The position numbers and the translations under genes are program-made. A stretch of 43,636 nt of DNA from Cochliopodium minus (Eukaryota > Discosea > Himatismenida > Cochliopodiidae). The stretch is from NCBI GenBank assembly GCA_024220525.1, contig JAMYWO010000307.1, positions 1-43,636 of the forward strand, read 5' to 3'. Of this stretch, positions 1 through 12,000 are shown piece after piece. Numbering within the stretch: position 1 is the stretch's first letter; each line of letters starts with the position of its first letter. The notes under the pieces were generated by a model. It worked only from the letters and a program-made list of their open reading frames with translations. It was not told the origin of the DNA and searched no databases.

Positions 1-78
1 CATGGTATCGGAGCCACCCGGCACCACGATCACCACGTCATAGCCATCGCGAATGGCGTTGGAGGCCGCCGCGACCGT
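1..78. other. GC-rich bacterial-like fragment at the window edge
   Basis: About 65% of these bases are G or C, against a very AT-rich remainder, and the change is abrupt at about base 79. The minus strand is open throughout in one frame and contains DGYDVVIVVPGG, the style of a bacterial Rossmann-like or hydrolase core strand. The plus strand is also open, so frame choice is uncertain. No intron or A/T run is present. It most likely comes from a food or contaminating bacterium joined during assembly. A recent transfer cannot be excluded from so short a piece. Confidence 0.7.
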
Positions 79-177
79 ATATTTATATTAATAATATTAA
101 TAATAAAAATTTAAATAATTTATTCACCATGAAGGTTAATTCTTTTTATTAATTGCAATTTAATTAAATCTTTTTTT

Positions 178-2075
178 TTATTTTTTTAATTCTTTGACAA
201 ATTTCTCTGCCAAAGCCAAGAAATCAATATCTTTCAGTTTGTTTTTGATCTGTAACTTCTTGATGTACTTCTTTCCTTTTGAAACAACCAACTCCCAAAG
301 ATCTTTTGATTTTTCAAAACTAAAGTTGAGCCAAGCAATGACCAAGGCTGTGACCCAAAGTTCTTCAGAGTTTGGTTTATCTGTTGCAGGATTTTGTTCT
401 TTGATTTTTTCTTTGTTGGTAGGAATGAAGGTAATGGCATCACTCAAAGTCCAAAAACCAGCAGCTTTTTGAAGCAACTAAGGAAAATTTAAAAAATTTT
501 TTCAAAGAAAATTAGGAGATTGTTATTAGGAAATAAATTGAATTTTTTTTTACCACAATGCCATCTGCACCTTCTTTTGGAATTTTAATTGAAGGACTGG
601 AGTTCGAGAATGGTGGAGGGGGACCACCATAATTACCTGGAGGAGGTGGAGGGCAGTTCATATTACCCGGAGGAGGTGGAGGATAGTTCATACCTAAGAA
701 AAAAAAGATTAAGCCAAAAAGGTAAATTTAAATGAAACTCAAAACAAAAAAACAAATAAACCAAACTTGTTATAACAAAGATATTAAGAAGAACTTACCT
801 GGAGGTGGAGGACAGTTCATTGAGTTTGAGGGAGGAGGAGGTGGGGGAGGACAGTTCATAGAGTTTGAGAAAGTTGGAGGAGGGGGAGGACAGTTCATTG
901 AGTTTGAGGGAGAAGGAGGTGGGGGAGGACAATTCATAAAGTTTGAGAAGGAAGGTGTAGGGGATAGATGATTGTTCCTTGGTGAACTTTGCTGAAAGTT
1001 TGGGATATTCGAGAAATCTGATGACTTTTTGGAATTTTGTATTTCTTTGCGTTCCATTGATCCTTCTACGATCTTTTTTTTTTTTTTTTTTGAAAATAAA
1101 AAAAATTATAAAAAATTTATTTAAAAAATCTATTAAAAATTTAAAAAACAAACAAATTAAAACAAAATAAAATATATAAATAAAAAATAATATAGGGGTT
1201 TTTTAATTTTCACCTCTTCTCTTTCTTCGATGGCAACAAACGAGGTGTGTGTGTTAGCAAATTGATACTTTACACCTAACTCGACCATAATCTTTTTAAG
1301 TTCGTTTTTATCAACTGGTTTGTTGGATTTTTTGGCCTGTAGATGCAATTCGCTCATTTCATCGTCTATTTCTTTGCAGATGTTGTACGCTGCAATTTTG
1401 TGAATGGTTGTTCCGATTTTGGCATTTTTGAGGTCTACTTTCAAATTGAAATTCATTATTTCTCCATCTGGGCCTTTACCTCTATTTTTTTGAATTTTTT
1501 AAATAAAAAAATTTTAATTAAAAAAAAACTAAAAAATAAAAATTTTATATGAAAAAATGATTTTAACAAAATAAAAGAATTAAATAAAAAAATTAAATAA
1601 TAAAAATGATTTACGAAGAGAAAATAAAACATGATTTTAAAAATTAAATGATAACAAAAAAAAAAAATTTATTTTAAAAAATTAAATACAAAATTAAATA
1701 ATAAAAATTATAATAATGATAATAAATATAATTGGTAAAAAACTTTAATTAAAAATAAAAATTAATCATAAAAAAAAATTAAATCACTTAATCATTATTA
1801 ATTAAAAAAAAGATGTTACTCTAAAGGAATGTCCAATGTTTCAGGTAATTGATCGATAGAGAGGTCAGTCAACAAACAACTAGCAACCAACCTTTCACCA
1901 TTGAAGATGGGTCTGATTTTGGAGGGGAAAACAAATATTTTGTTGGATTTTAAGATCTTGTGAGGCCAGTGGATGGTGCAGCTTCTGAAAATGGGCTCCA
2001 ATGCGCACTTTAGCATGTTCAACACTTTCTTTTTCATCTCTTGATTCTCTCCTTCTGAGACAAAATCGCAAGTCC
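178..2075 (-). CDS. C-terminal part of a VIT/VWA-domain protein (PARP4/VWA5-like tail), 5' truncated
   Basis: Five exons on the minus strand (2075-1820, 1481-1214, 1072-799, 693-554, 477-178) join in frame to 411 residues. Blocks recall the region after the VWA domain in VIT/VWA proteins: GTCDFVSEGENQEM, PIFNGERLVASCLL, GKGPDGEIMNF, ELGVKYQFANTHTSFVAIEER, and a C-terminal LLQKAAGFW...LWVTALVIAWL...WELVVSKGKKYI segment. A linker between them carries repeated MNCPPPPP units (about 650-1000). The family also includes vault PARP and loss-of-heterozygosity-type proteins; a role in protein interaction is inferred only. The N-terminal VIT and VWA domains are absent: upstream lies a TTTTA tract, then an LRR gene in an incompatible phase. 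The 1481-1820 intron uses a GTAACA donor. Confidence 0.78.
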
Positions 2076-2099
2076 CTTTTAAATAATAAGGAAAAAGAA

Positions 2100-2222
2100 T
2101 TATTTTGATTTTTTATTTTTTATTTATTTCAAATTTTTCTATTTTTTATTTTTTATTTTTTATTTTTTATTTTTTTATTTTTATTTTTATTTTTTTATTT
2201 TTTATTTTTTATTTTTGTTTTT
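2100..2222. repeat. TTTTTA low-complexity tract separating two partial genes
   Basis: The plus strand is almost entirely runs of four to eight T broken by single A. It lies between the first retained exon of the VIT-type gene and the last LRR exon. The splice phases on the two sides do not match (0 before, 1 after), so it is probably not a simple intron of one gene. Confidence 0.8.
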
Positions 2223-3111
2223 TTATTTTTGAAAGTTCATTTTTACCTTTCCTAATAATTTTTCCAAATCTTTGAAAATGTTGTTTGTGAGATTTAATTC
2301 TTCTATTTGAGGGCTATATTTGAGCAATTTCAATAAATTTTTGGTGTGAGAGAATTTATTAAAGGAGATATCTAAATAAATCAATTTTTCGAATCTCCAA
2401 GTAGAAGGGATATCAGTGAGGGGTATATTATTCAATTTTAAAATTTCCACATTTCTCAATTCGCTTAGCTGAAAGAAATAAATCTTTTTAAAAAAAAAAA
2501 AACAAATTTTTTTTTGTAAATTTACATTCTTGCTGAATTCCTTTTTCTTATTTGAAAAATCCAATCCCAAATCTTTGAGATGTAGATATTTAATCATTTC
2601 TGCACATTTGTTCCCTAAATGGTCATAAGAGAGTACTCTATTATTTTCTTCATACTGAAAAAATAAAATAAATTAAAGAACAAGATCAAGCTATTTGAGA
2701 AAATTAACATTATTTGGTTCCATTGATATAATTGCCCTCGAAAAGATTTTTGGTTTGATAATGATAAATTCAAGCTTTTTTATCTTCTTTATGAAATCCT
2801 AGTGGAAATAAAATTACCAATTCATTTAACAATATTCGTTTAAATACCTCATAATTGAAATTTGGATAATCAAATCCATCATTACTTTCATCAAAATTTA
2901 TCCAAGGATTTTCAAAATTAGTTAATATGGGAGGTTTTAATGGATCCAGGAGTATTGGATTTTTGGATTTGATTTGATATGGTCTATTTCTATTTTCAGA
3001 GAATGGCAAATTATTTGGATTTTGGAGATCACATTTTGGTCCAGAATAACTGAATAATATTGATGTTTCTGTATTTGGAAGATTGAATAAATCTGGTGCT
3101 TTCATATCCAT
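2223..3111 (-). CDS. Leucine-rich-repeat protein with a 19-nt intron
   Basis: Starts at ATG 3111, after an A-run on the coding strand. Exons are 3111-2818, 2798-2709, 2654-2526 and 2468-2223 (or 2468-2247 if spliced onward), giving about 252 residues. The last two exons carry LRR units such as VEILKLNNIPLTDIP, KLIYLDISFNKFS and IEELNLTNNIF. The N-terminal ~130 residues are Asn/Pro-rich and unrecognised. The first intron is only 19 nt; removing it restores the frame and opens the next 30 codons. A stop at 2225-2223 may be the true end, or the gene may be cut by the adjoining tract. LRRs usually mediate protein binding; no enzymatic domain is seen. A Rab geranylgeranyltransferase-alpha-like LRR tail was considered but the similarity is too weak to claim. 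Confidence 0.7.
2799..2817 (-). other. 19-nt micro-intron
   Basis: On the minus strand the element runs GTAATTTTATTTCCACTAG, with canonical GT and AG ends. If retained, the reading frame hits TGA 26 nt past the acceptor. If removed, 30 further codons join seamlessly to the next exon in phase 0. Its length is not a multiple of three, so coding potential discriminates between the two models. Confidence 0.7.
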
Positions 3112-3521
3112 TTTTTTTTATTTTTGAATATTATTATGATAAACTTTTATTTTACCCTTAAATTTCTTTGACTCGTCTGAATTTGAAATAATCTCCAAAA
3201 TGATGGAGAACAGAATATTAATTGAAACTGGATACCTAATCTTTTTTATCTCTTCTTTTTATCAAAGTTTTTGAATTATTATTTTTTGTTCCAAAACCCA
3301 GATCATCTCTTCTTGTAATGATCTTCAATTTTTGATCACATGTGTTCTTCTGTCTATTATACTTTAAATCAGAATATTGATTGGACACATTTTAATTTTG
3401 TGAGCAATATCTCAAACTTTTTTTTTACAAGCAATTAACAATAATTAATTATTCAATCAAATGAAATGAATCTTTCACTAGTTTAATAATATATATTTTT
3501 CAATAATATTTCAATTTTTTA

Positions 3522-3731
3522 ATGATTTTCATAAAAGGAGGGATTGTTGGGCAAGTTGGTGACTTTATACTGACCAAGAGTGGGGTCGTTCAAGGAACAA
3601 TAACTAACATAAATGGACCTCCTGGCTTGGGTAAAAAACCATTAAAATTTATTTTTTATTATCTTCAAATTAATCACATTTTATGTTAAATTATATCTTC
3701 TTTGTTAGTTGGTGAAGCTTATAATTCATGA
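3522..3731 (+). CDS. Possible small ORF, 43 residues, doubtful
   Basis: ATG at 3522 opens a frame reading MIFIKGGIVGQVGDF...TNINGPPGL. Splicing 3630 to 3709 would end it at TGA 3729-3731 after a short VGEAYNS tail. The base composition (more G/C and less homopolymer) stands out from its surroundings. A good GTAAG donor just downstream, at about 3734, suggests instead an internal exon of something larger in another frame. No family is recognised. It may be a relic. Confidence 0.2.
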
Positions 3732-4026
3732 ACAGTAAGGTTTTTTAATCTTGTTTTCCTTTTTTAATTCTCGTATTGAGTGCAACAACTTTATGTGGGA
3801 TCAAATGTTAAAATAATCGCTCATAAACAACTGATAATGAATTAAAATTGAATGTCAATTCCAATATAACTAAATGAAAATAACATTGAATATTTGGTTT
3901 TATCTCCAATATTAGGTAAAATTGGGTTCACAATTCATAATTCTGTGCCTTTGCTTTTTGGGAACCAATTTTCGTCAATAAGTATTTTCGAATTATATTT
4001 CAAAAATATATAAAAAAAATTCATCC
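3732..4026. other. Non-coding stretch
   Basis: A/T-rich sequence with no supported exon. It probably holds the upstream region of the Lys-rich gene that starts at 4027. Confidence 0.4.
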
Positions 4027-4654
4027 ATGTCGAGAATAAAAGGAAATAAGAACCCTTTGAAAAATGAAGAGATATTTTTGGAATCTGAAAAAGAAATGAA
4101 TTTGACAAATAAAGATGAGGAGATTGAATTGAAAGAGATAAAATTAGAATCTCCACCAAAAAAGAAGAAATCAAAGAGAGAATCAATGGAAAGCCTTGAA
4201 ATGGAGAAGCAAGCATTTTACAAGAAAAAAAAAAGTATGAAAATTTTCACCAAAATTTTAATTAATTCTTATTTTGCTTAAAGAATTGACAATTCTTTAT
4301 GATGCAATCAAAAATGTAAAGATAAAATATGATTTGAATAAAGATGATTTTGTTTCAGAATTTGGGAAACATAATAAAGAATGGGAAACAATATTGAAGA
4401 ATATGAAAGGAAATGCACTTCAAATTACGCATGCCAAGAATAAAATGCTATTTATCAACAAAATACTCTATAATATGTGCATCAAAGAAATACACGACAT
4501 TTATACAACAAAAATGATACCCATCTCTCAAATTATCGAAGAATTGAATGAAGAAACAACAGAAAGTAATATTATCAAGTATTTCCCAAAAATCACAAAA
4601 GATTTGAAGCCGATCGGTAAAAAATTAAAATCCAATTGGATTCAGAGAAAATAA
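4027..4654 (+). CDS. Lys/Glu-rich hypothetical protein, 192 residues
   Basis: ATG 4027; exons 4027-4234 and 4284-4654, joined in phase 1 at an AAA codon. The total is 579 nt including TAA. The first third is highly charged, with a PPKKKKSKR stretch that resembles a nuclear-localisation signal. The second exon is predicted largely helical (ILYDAIKNVKIKYDLN, EWETILKNMK, NKMLFINKILYNMCIKEI). I do not recognise the family; helical lengths loosely recall SPX or syntaxin-type bundles, without diagnostic residues. It ends only ~140 nt before the in-frame SulP ATG on the same strand. It could in principle be an upstream part of that transcript, but the TAA argues for a separate gene. Confidence 0.55.
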
Positions 4655-4791
4655 AAATTGAATTTTTTTAATTTTCAAAGATCTTAATTTATATAAATTT
4701 TAAAGATAAAATAGAAACTAGTTATTTGAAATACCAAAAGATATCTAAAGATAAATACCAAGAAGAAGAGGATCAAAGAAACAAGGAATTG

Positions 4792-7700
4792 ATGAAAAAA
4801 ACTTTTAAAAATTTTTTCATAAATTTATTCCCTCCATTAACTTGGATCAGGGAATACAAAAAAGAAGATATTAAGAATGACATTCTTGCTGGTATCACTG
4901 TTGGTAAAATTTAATTTAATTTTTTAATTTTTTATTTATCAATTTTTTTATCTTCAAAGGAATAATGGTAATACTTTTTTAGAATATAAAGATTTTTTTC
5001 TTGTTTACTTTAAATAGGCAGTTCCTCAAGGTAATCCTTTTTGGAATTAATTTAAACAAAAACTTTAATAATTTTATATAGGTATGGCATACGCGGGTAA
5101 AAAGTTTATTATAGATTTTTTATTATTGAATTAAACATATTTATTTATAATTTATTATTTATTTATTATTCAATTTTTATTTATTTATTTATTATATTAT
5201 TTAAATATTATTTTATTATTTTATTTATTTATTTATTATATTATTTGTTTAATATTTATTATATTATTTATTTATTATTTATTATATTATTTATTTTATT
5301 TCATTATTTATTTATTATATTATATTATTTATTTATTATTTATTTTATTTTATTTATTTATTTATTTTATTTATTATTTATTTTATTTATTATTTATTTT
5401 ATTTTATTTATTTTATTTTATTTATTATATATTTATTATATTTAATATTCAATATTTATTTCTGGGAAAAAAGTTTTGGCGGGATTACCACCACAAATGG
5501 GATTGTATTGTTTGTTGGTACCGGTGTTTGTGTACGCATTATTTGGGACAGGAAGACAGGTTTCGGTGGGTCCTTTTGCGGTTATATCATTGGTCATTGC
5601 AAGTATTCTCAGTAAAGTGATTGATCCCTCCACCAATTTACAAGATTACATCAACCTCTCTTTTACCTTGTCTTTTCTTTGTGGGTAAAAATTTTCAACA
5701 AAATAATTTACGGAATAATATAATTTTATAAAAAAGTAAATAATTAAAACTTTAAAAAATAAACAAAAAATAAAAATATCAAATAATAAATAAATATCAA
5801 ATAATAAATAAATAAATATTAAAAAATAAACAAAAAAATAAAAAATAAATAATGAAAAATAAAAAATAAGTAAATGATATTTAAATAAAATAATAATATT
5901 AAACGTATAATAATAATTTTAATGTTAAAAATAAAAAAAGGATAATTCTGATCACTGCGGGATTATTAAGACTTGGATTCATAGTGAATTACATTTCTTT
6001 GCCTGTGTTGAATGGTGCTCTTTTTTTTATAATATTCAAAAACAAAATTTTATTTTATTTTTCTTTTTTTAAAATTTTTGTAAAATAAGCTTTTACCACT
6101 GCTTCTGGTTTTATTATTGCAAGGTAATTATTTTCATTTTTTTTATTCAAGTTTTATTTAATTCTTATTTTTTGTTAAAATTATTTTTTCTTTCCAAAAT
6201 TTTTTCAGGCCTCTTTATTTCATTTTTGATTATTTCTATTTCATTTCTGATTATATTTTATTATTAATATTTATTTTATTTATTTATATTTTATTTATTA
6301 TTTATTTATTATTTATTTATATTTTATATTTCATTCATTCCAAAAAAAAGTTCGCAATTAGCATCGATGTTTGGAGTAAAAGCAGAGAAAGCAAATTTGT
6401 TTTATGAGGTGCTGATTAATTTTTTTAAAGGAATAAATACGTTTTCTTGGAAATCTACCCTCATTTCTTTCATTTCACTTTTCTTTCTTTTGCTATTTGA
6501 CTATATCAACAAAAAAAAATTCAAAATCGGGTCTTTCATCATCAACATCCCTGGTCCCATCATCATGGTACCAAATATCCTCTTTTTTTTTTTTTTTGTT
6601 AATTATTTTTTTTTTTTTTTTTATTTGATAAAAATAAATTATTAAACATTAAATAAACGTTAAATGAAATATAGGTATTTACTGGAATTTTGCTCAGTTT
6701 CATTTTTAAATGGGGAAATATGGACATAAAAATTGTTGGTGAAATACCTAGGTACAATAACTTTTATAAATACATTATAAATAATATTAAGTAAATTTAA
6801 AAATTAAAATTTAAAAATCAAAAATAAAATAAATAATTATGATAAAATAATAAATCAATAAATCAAGAGGGCTTCCAGCATTATCAGTTCCAAACTTCAA
6901 ATTTACAACAAAAATATTGGCAGATGCAGTAGTACTTTCTCTTGTTTGTTATATTTCCACCATTTCTGTTTGTAAATGTTTTTATAAACATAAATTCTTT
7001 CTATTATCTTCCATTTCTTTCTATTTCTTTTACATTTTAATTTTCTTTTTTACTTTTTTTTTTCTTAACTTTTTATCGTTTTATTTTCAATAAACTAAAA
7101 ATTTTTTTCATTTTTCAAACTAAAAAAATAGGCAAAGTTTTTAGTGAAAAGCATTTTTATGTGATAGACAATAATCAAGAAATGATTGCTTTGGGACTGG
7201 CCAACTTAGGTGCTTCCTTTACCAGTAAATACAAAAAAAATTTTGCTCAATAAATATTTATATTTAATCAATTGATGATTATGATTAAAATATAATTTCA
7301 TTTAAAGTTTAAAAATATTAAAATTAAAATATGTTAAAATTAAACATAACATAACATTAGTTAAATAGAAGAATTTAAACATTATATATATATATTTTAA
7401 TTAACTGAAATTTTGTTTAAAAGGTTCATTTACGATGTCAGCATCCTTGTCAAGATCATCGGTGAATGAAAATGCGGGAGCAAGATCCCAAATATCACAA
7501 ATAGTTACAGGTTTCGTTGTTATGTTTGTCATTTTATTTGCCACCCCCGTTCTCTATTATCTTCCTTATCCCATCTTGGCTGCCATCAGTTTATTTATTT
7601 TATTTATTTATTAATTTATTTTATTATTTAATATTTATTATTTATTATTTATTATTTATTTATTTATTATTTATTTATTTATTTATTATTTATTTATTTA

Positions 7701-9013
7701 TTATTATTTATTTATTATTTTATATTTTATTATTTATTATTTATTAATTTGTTTATTATTTATTTATTAACAATTTTTAATCAAAAAATAAAATCTTAGT
7801 TGTATCAGCTGTGAAATCATTGATGTAAATCTTTTTTTAATCACATTATTTTTTATTTTTATTTTTTATTTTTTATTTTTTATTCCTTATTTTTTAAAGA
7901 TTGTTTGGGACATTAGTAGAAGCATGGAAACTTAAAGTACATGATGGAATAATATGGTTGAGCACTTTTGTGTTGACATTGTTGATGGGAATAGTATTTG
8001 GAATTTTATTTGGAATCACTTTTTCTGTTTTCTTGTACATCTTCTTTAGATCTAGACCTCACAGTGTTCGTTTAGGAAGATTGCCTGTCTTTTTTTTTAA
8101 AACAACTCACATTTTTATATTATTTTTCAATTTTATTTTCAATTTTATTTTCAATTTTATTTTCAATTTTATTTTCAATTTTATTTTTATTTTTATTTTT
8201 ATTTTTATTTTTATTTTTATTTTTATTTTTAATTTTTTGTTAAATTTTTTATTTCATTTTTTAATTTTAAAAATAAAGGGAACAAATACATATCAAGATG
8301 TTACCAGATTTCCTAATGCATTGATAATACCCAAAATTGTGATTTTTAAGATTGATGCTTCTTTGTTTTTTGCAAATATACACTACGTCAAAAAAGCAGT
8401 TCAACTTTTTTTGGATGAACAAAATGAGAAAAATCTTATTTTCATTCACGATTGGTTTTTATTTTCTTTATTTATTTCATTTTTATTTATTTTAATTTAT
8501 TTCATTTTATTTTAAATTTATTCATTCTTTATTTTTTACAAAAACAAACAGGAGCACTGTGAATGACATTGATACTGTAAATCTATATTTCTTAAATTAG
8601 AATTTCAATTTTTTTAATATTTTTATAAAAAAAGACTGCTCTTTCCATTTTGGCTCAGACTTTTGATTTTGTGGAAAAATCTGAATGTAAACTTTTGATA
8701 AGTAATATCAACGAAAGAGTAAGAGGTAACTTTCCAAAACTTTTTTTTTTTGATTAAAAAAAAAATAGATTACGTGAAAAAATCGGGACTTGTGGAAAAG
8801 TTGGGAAAACAAAACTTTTTTTGGACGACTCATGAAGCTATGAAATATGCCAAAAAATTACTTAGGGTTCATGCAAAAGTATCAAAACAAATCCTGGAGA
8901 CGTTTGAATTTTCAAGTGACATTGAAAATGCTTCTCCTCTTATTTTTGATACCAAAGAAAAAGAAGTTGAGACATCCATTTTGAATATTAATTTCTTTCC
9001 AGAAGACAATTGA
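4792..9013 (+). CDS. SulP (SLC26-type) anion/sulfate transporter with STAS domain, 18 exons
   Basis: Exons: 4792-4903, 4960-4967, 5018-5030, 5082-5096, 5474-5684, 5941-6014, 6090-6123, 6351-6567, 6675-6751, 6868-6971, 7132-7224, 7424-7588, 7800-7824, 7900-8086, 8279-8454, 8552-8576, 8635-8725, 8769-9013. They sum to 1872 nt, giving 623 residues. SulP hallmarks appear in order: DILAGITVG, GIMAVPQGMAYA, LAGLPPQMGLY, VYALFGTGRQVSVGPFAVIS, IIMVVFTG, GEIPRGLPALSVP, NQEMIALGLANL, and SLSRSSVNENAGARSQ. The C-terminus is a STAS domain (FIHDWSTVNDIDTTALSIL). It should sit in a membrane and carry sulfate or related anions; substrate is inferred. The start is the last in-frame ATG before the conserved region; an upstream leader exon is possible. 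The 8086 donor is GTCTTT. Confidence 0.93.
4960..5096 (+). other. Cluster of three micro-exons (8, 13 and 15 nt) in the SulP signature
   Basis: Micro-exons 4960-4967 (GAATAATG), 5018-5030 (GCAGTTCCTCAAG) and 5082-5096 (GTATGGCATACGCGG) together encode the strongly conserved GIMAVPQGMAYA transmembrane signature. Each has AG before it and GT after it, separated by introns of 50 and 51 nt. Any one left out breaks the frame or deletes conserved residues. Confidence 0.88.
5100..5460. repeat. TTATTTATT low-complexity intron
   Basis: Irregular TTATTTA/TTTTATT repetition filling the SulP intron between 5096 and 5474. Long ORFs of Ile/Leu/Phe/Tyr here are repeat artefacts. Confidence 0.9.
7590..7795. 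repeat. TTATTTA low-complexity intron
   Basis: Repeated TTATT/TTTATT units fill the SulP intron between 7588 and 7800. Confidence 0.9.
8110..8235. repeat. Tandem TTTTCAATTTTA and TTTTTA arrays inside an intron
   Basis: Several tandem 12-nt units (TTCAATTTTATT) are followed by repeated six-base TTTTTA units within the SulP intron 8087-8278. The intron stays open in frame with its flanking exons, but the phenylalanine/isoleucine run it would encode has no counterpart in the family. Confidence 0.85.
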
Positions 9014-9091
9014 TCAAATTAAATTTATTTAAAATTTTTACTCATACACCTTTTCATCTATTTATCTTAGCATTTGAAAGAAAAAAAAAAA

Positions 9092-12000
9092 ATGAACTTT
9101 TTTAGCAAAATATTTTCGAGCAACGTTCCCAAAAAAGTATTTGGAGCATCAATCGAAAATCTCACAGTAATCCCTTCAATATTGAAGAAAACAATAGATT
9201 ATTTTGAGAAGTATGGATATGAAGAGGAAGGATTATTCCGTGTGAATGGAAATGTTTCCCAAATGAAAAATTTAAAACACAGATTTGATAATGGAGAGGA
9301 TGTATCATACGATGATTTAGATCCTCATACAATTGCAGGTAAATTTTAGGTGATATTCATTATTTTTGCCAAATTTTAATTCAAAAGGATTACTAAAAAT
9401 GTGGTTGAGAGAAATACCCGATTCTTTAATGACAACTGAATTATATGACCTATTAATTTGGGCGATGGGTTATCCAGAAATAGATGTCAATATTAAAAAA
9501 TTACAACAAGTTTTGATCCAATTACCAAGAGGTAAGCCAACAATATCCATATTTTTTTAACCCATAAATCACTATGTTAACATTAATCTAACTTTAAAAA
9601 AGGAAATTATTTGGTTTTGAAGACATTAATGTCGTTTTTATGTAAGGTTGTTGACCATCAAAACGTCAATAAAATGAGAAAAGAAAATATTGCCATCATC
9701 TTTTCCCAAGATCTCCTCAAACCTAAAATTCCCCTCCCTCTTCTCAATCCCAAAATTGAAAGTGACTCTCATCATCAGGAAAATAACTTTGATATCAATG
9801 AAAAAGAAGATTTAAATGAAGAGACCAACAATAATATAGATGTGAAGGATAATAACAATAATAATTGTAATAATAACAATAATAATGGCAATTATGGTAA
9901 CAATACAGAAAGAAAAAAAGGGATGGTGAACAATGAGAAAGAAAAACTTTTAAAATTGAATCATTTGGAAAATTTAGTGAATAGTTCCTCTTCTTCCACC
10001 CTAACAAGTAATGATCTTTATCACTTGGAATTAAAAATTTCTTTGGAAGACAATGAGATGACTGTTAAACTCATTTCTCTCATGCTTTCTCATTTTCCTC
10101 TCATTTTTGATGTGAGAAATCCTTTTTTATTAAATTTTATTTTTATTTATTAAATTTTATTTATTAAATTTTATTTATTAATAATAATCTAATTTATTTA
10201 TTCCATTTTATTTTATTCATATTTTTATTATTCTTAATTTTATTTTATTATTTTATATAAAGGAGGAAGTGAGTGGGGAAAGAGAAAAAATCGAAAAAAA
10301 ATTTCAACTTAAACTCTCTCTGCAACAACCTGTCAACGAAAAAATCAGTAAATCCTTTTTATTTACTTTTTTTTTAAATTACTTTCTTTTTAAATTACTT
10401 TTTTTTTTTTTTGATAACTTTTTGTTTACTATTTTTTTTTATTAAATTGATTAGAAAATTTGGTTCTATTGATAGATGTCTCTGGTAATATTTTATATAA
10501 TCAATTATACTTTAATATTTATAATTAAATAAAAATATAAAAATTTTGTTATCATCTTTTAAATTGTATATAATTTTTTCATTTTTAAAATAAATAATAA
10601 ATAAAAATAAAAATAAAAATATTTTAGAAAAATAAATATGAAATAAAAAAAAAATTTTATAATAAATATGAAATAATATTTAAAAATCAATTTTTTAAAT
10701 TTTATAATAAATATGAAATAATATTTAAAAATCAATTTTTTTTTCGTTTAAATAAAAAAAGGGTCAATGGAAGGGAAAAAGATAAAAGTGTGTCAAGAAA
10801 TAGTATCGATATGTGTATCAAAAGGGATAGAATTTACATTGTTTACTTTTAATGAAAAATTATATCAACACAAAGAAGGTGACACAAATGTCATTCATAG
10901 AGTTATGGGAAATACCAACATTGAACTTTCCCTTTTTCTTTGTTTATCTCAACTTCGTCATCATCTTCATTCTTTACTTGGTACCCCTCCCCTCCCCTTT
11001 CTCTTTATTTATTTTATTTATTAAATTTTTATTTTTATTTGTATTAATTATTTATTTTGTAATATTTATTTTATTAAATTTTTATTTGTATTATTTATTT
11101 ATTTTATTTATTTTATTTATTTTATTTATTTTATTTATTTTATTTATTTTTATTTATTTTATTTACTTTATTTGATTGTAAAAAGTGATAACGGATTGTT
11201 GTGACACATTAGAAGAGAATTTTGAAAAAGAATTTGAAAGAAGAAGAGAAAAAACACCAATAGATTGTAATTTGATTTTAATAGAAAATGAAGAAACACC
11301 CACTTCCCTCCTTCTCAAACGTTCTTTTAAAGGTCATTTTTTCAAACAAAATTCAAACAACTTTTCTGCTGATCTCATCGATTTTTTATGTGGAAAATCC
11401 AATTTCATTCACAATATTGACACTCTTGGTTATTTTTATTTTCAAAAAATCTTATATTATTAATATTTTAAAACTATTTATTTTTATTTTAAAATTATTA
11501 ATTTTTATTTTAAAATTATTTATTTTTATTTTAGAATTATTTATTTTTATTTTAAAATTATTTAGAATTAAAATTATTTTTTTTAATTTTATATTTTAAA
11601 TTATTTTTGAATGTTTTAATATTTTTATTTTTAAATTGATAAAGATGGGAAGATACCAAGGGATTTAATAAAAAATACAAAAAAACAAATAAGAAAAACA
11701 AAACAATACATAAAAGATGCACAACAACAATACCATGAAACCTCTCTTTTACTTGAACAAAATGAAAAATTGATTGAAGATTTCTCCATGTTAGATGACA
11801 ACCTTTTATTTGACAATCTTGACCTCATGAAAAATCAACTTGTTGATTACATCAATAAAATTCATGGTATTTCTTTTATCTTTCTTTTTATTTCAAAATA
11901 AATAAATTAATAAATGTAATAAATAAATAAATAAATAATTAAATAAATAAAAATTAATAATAATAAATAATAGAAAATAAAATAAATCATAAATCAAAAT

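Noticed and set aside
732-1151. Gly/Glu-rich plus-strand ORF and second minus-strand frame over the proline repeats
   Set aside because: They are frame shadows of the MNCPPPPP repeats of the VIT-type gene.
5245-5445. ORF of almost pure Ile/Leu/Phe/Tyr resembling a membrane protein
   Set aside because: It is translation of a TTATTTA repeat inside a SulP intron.
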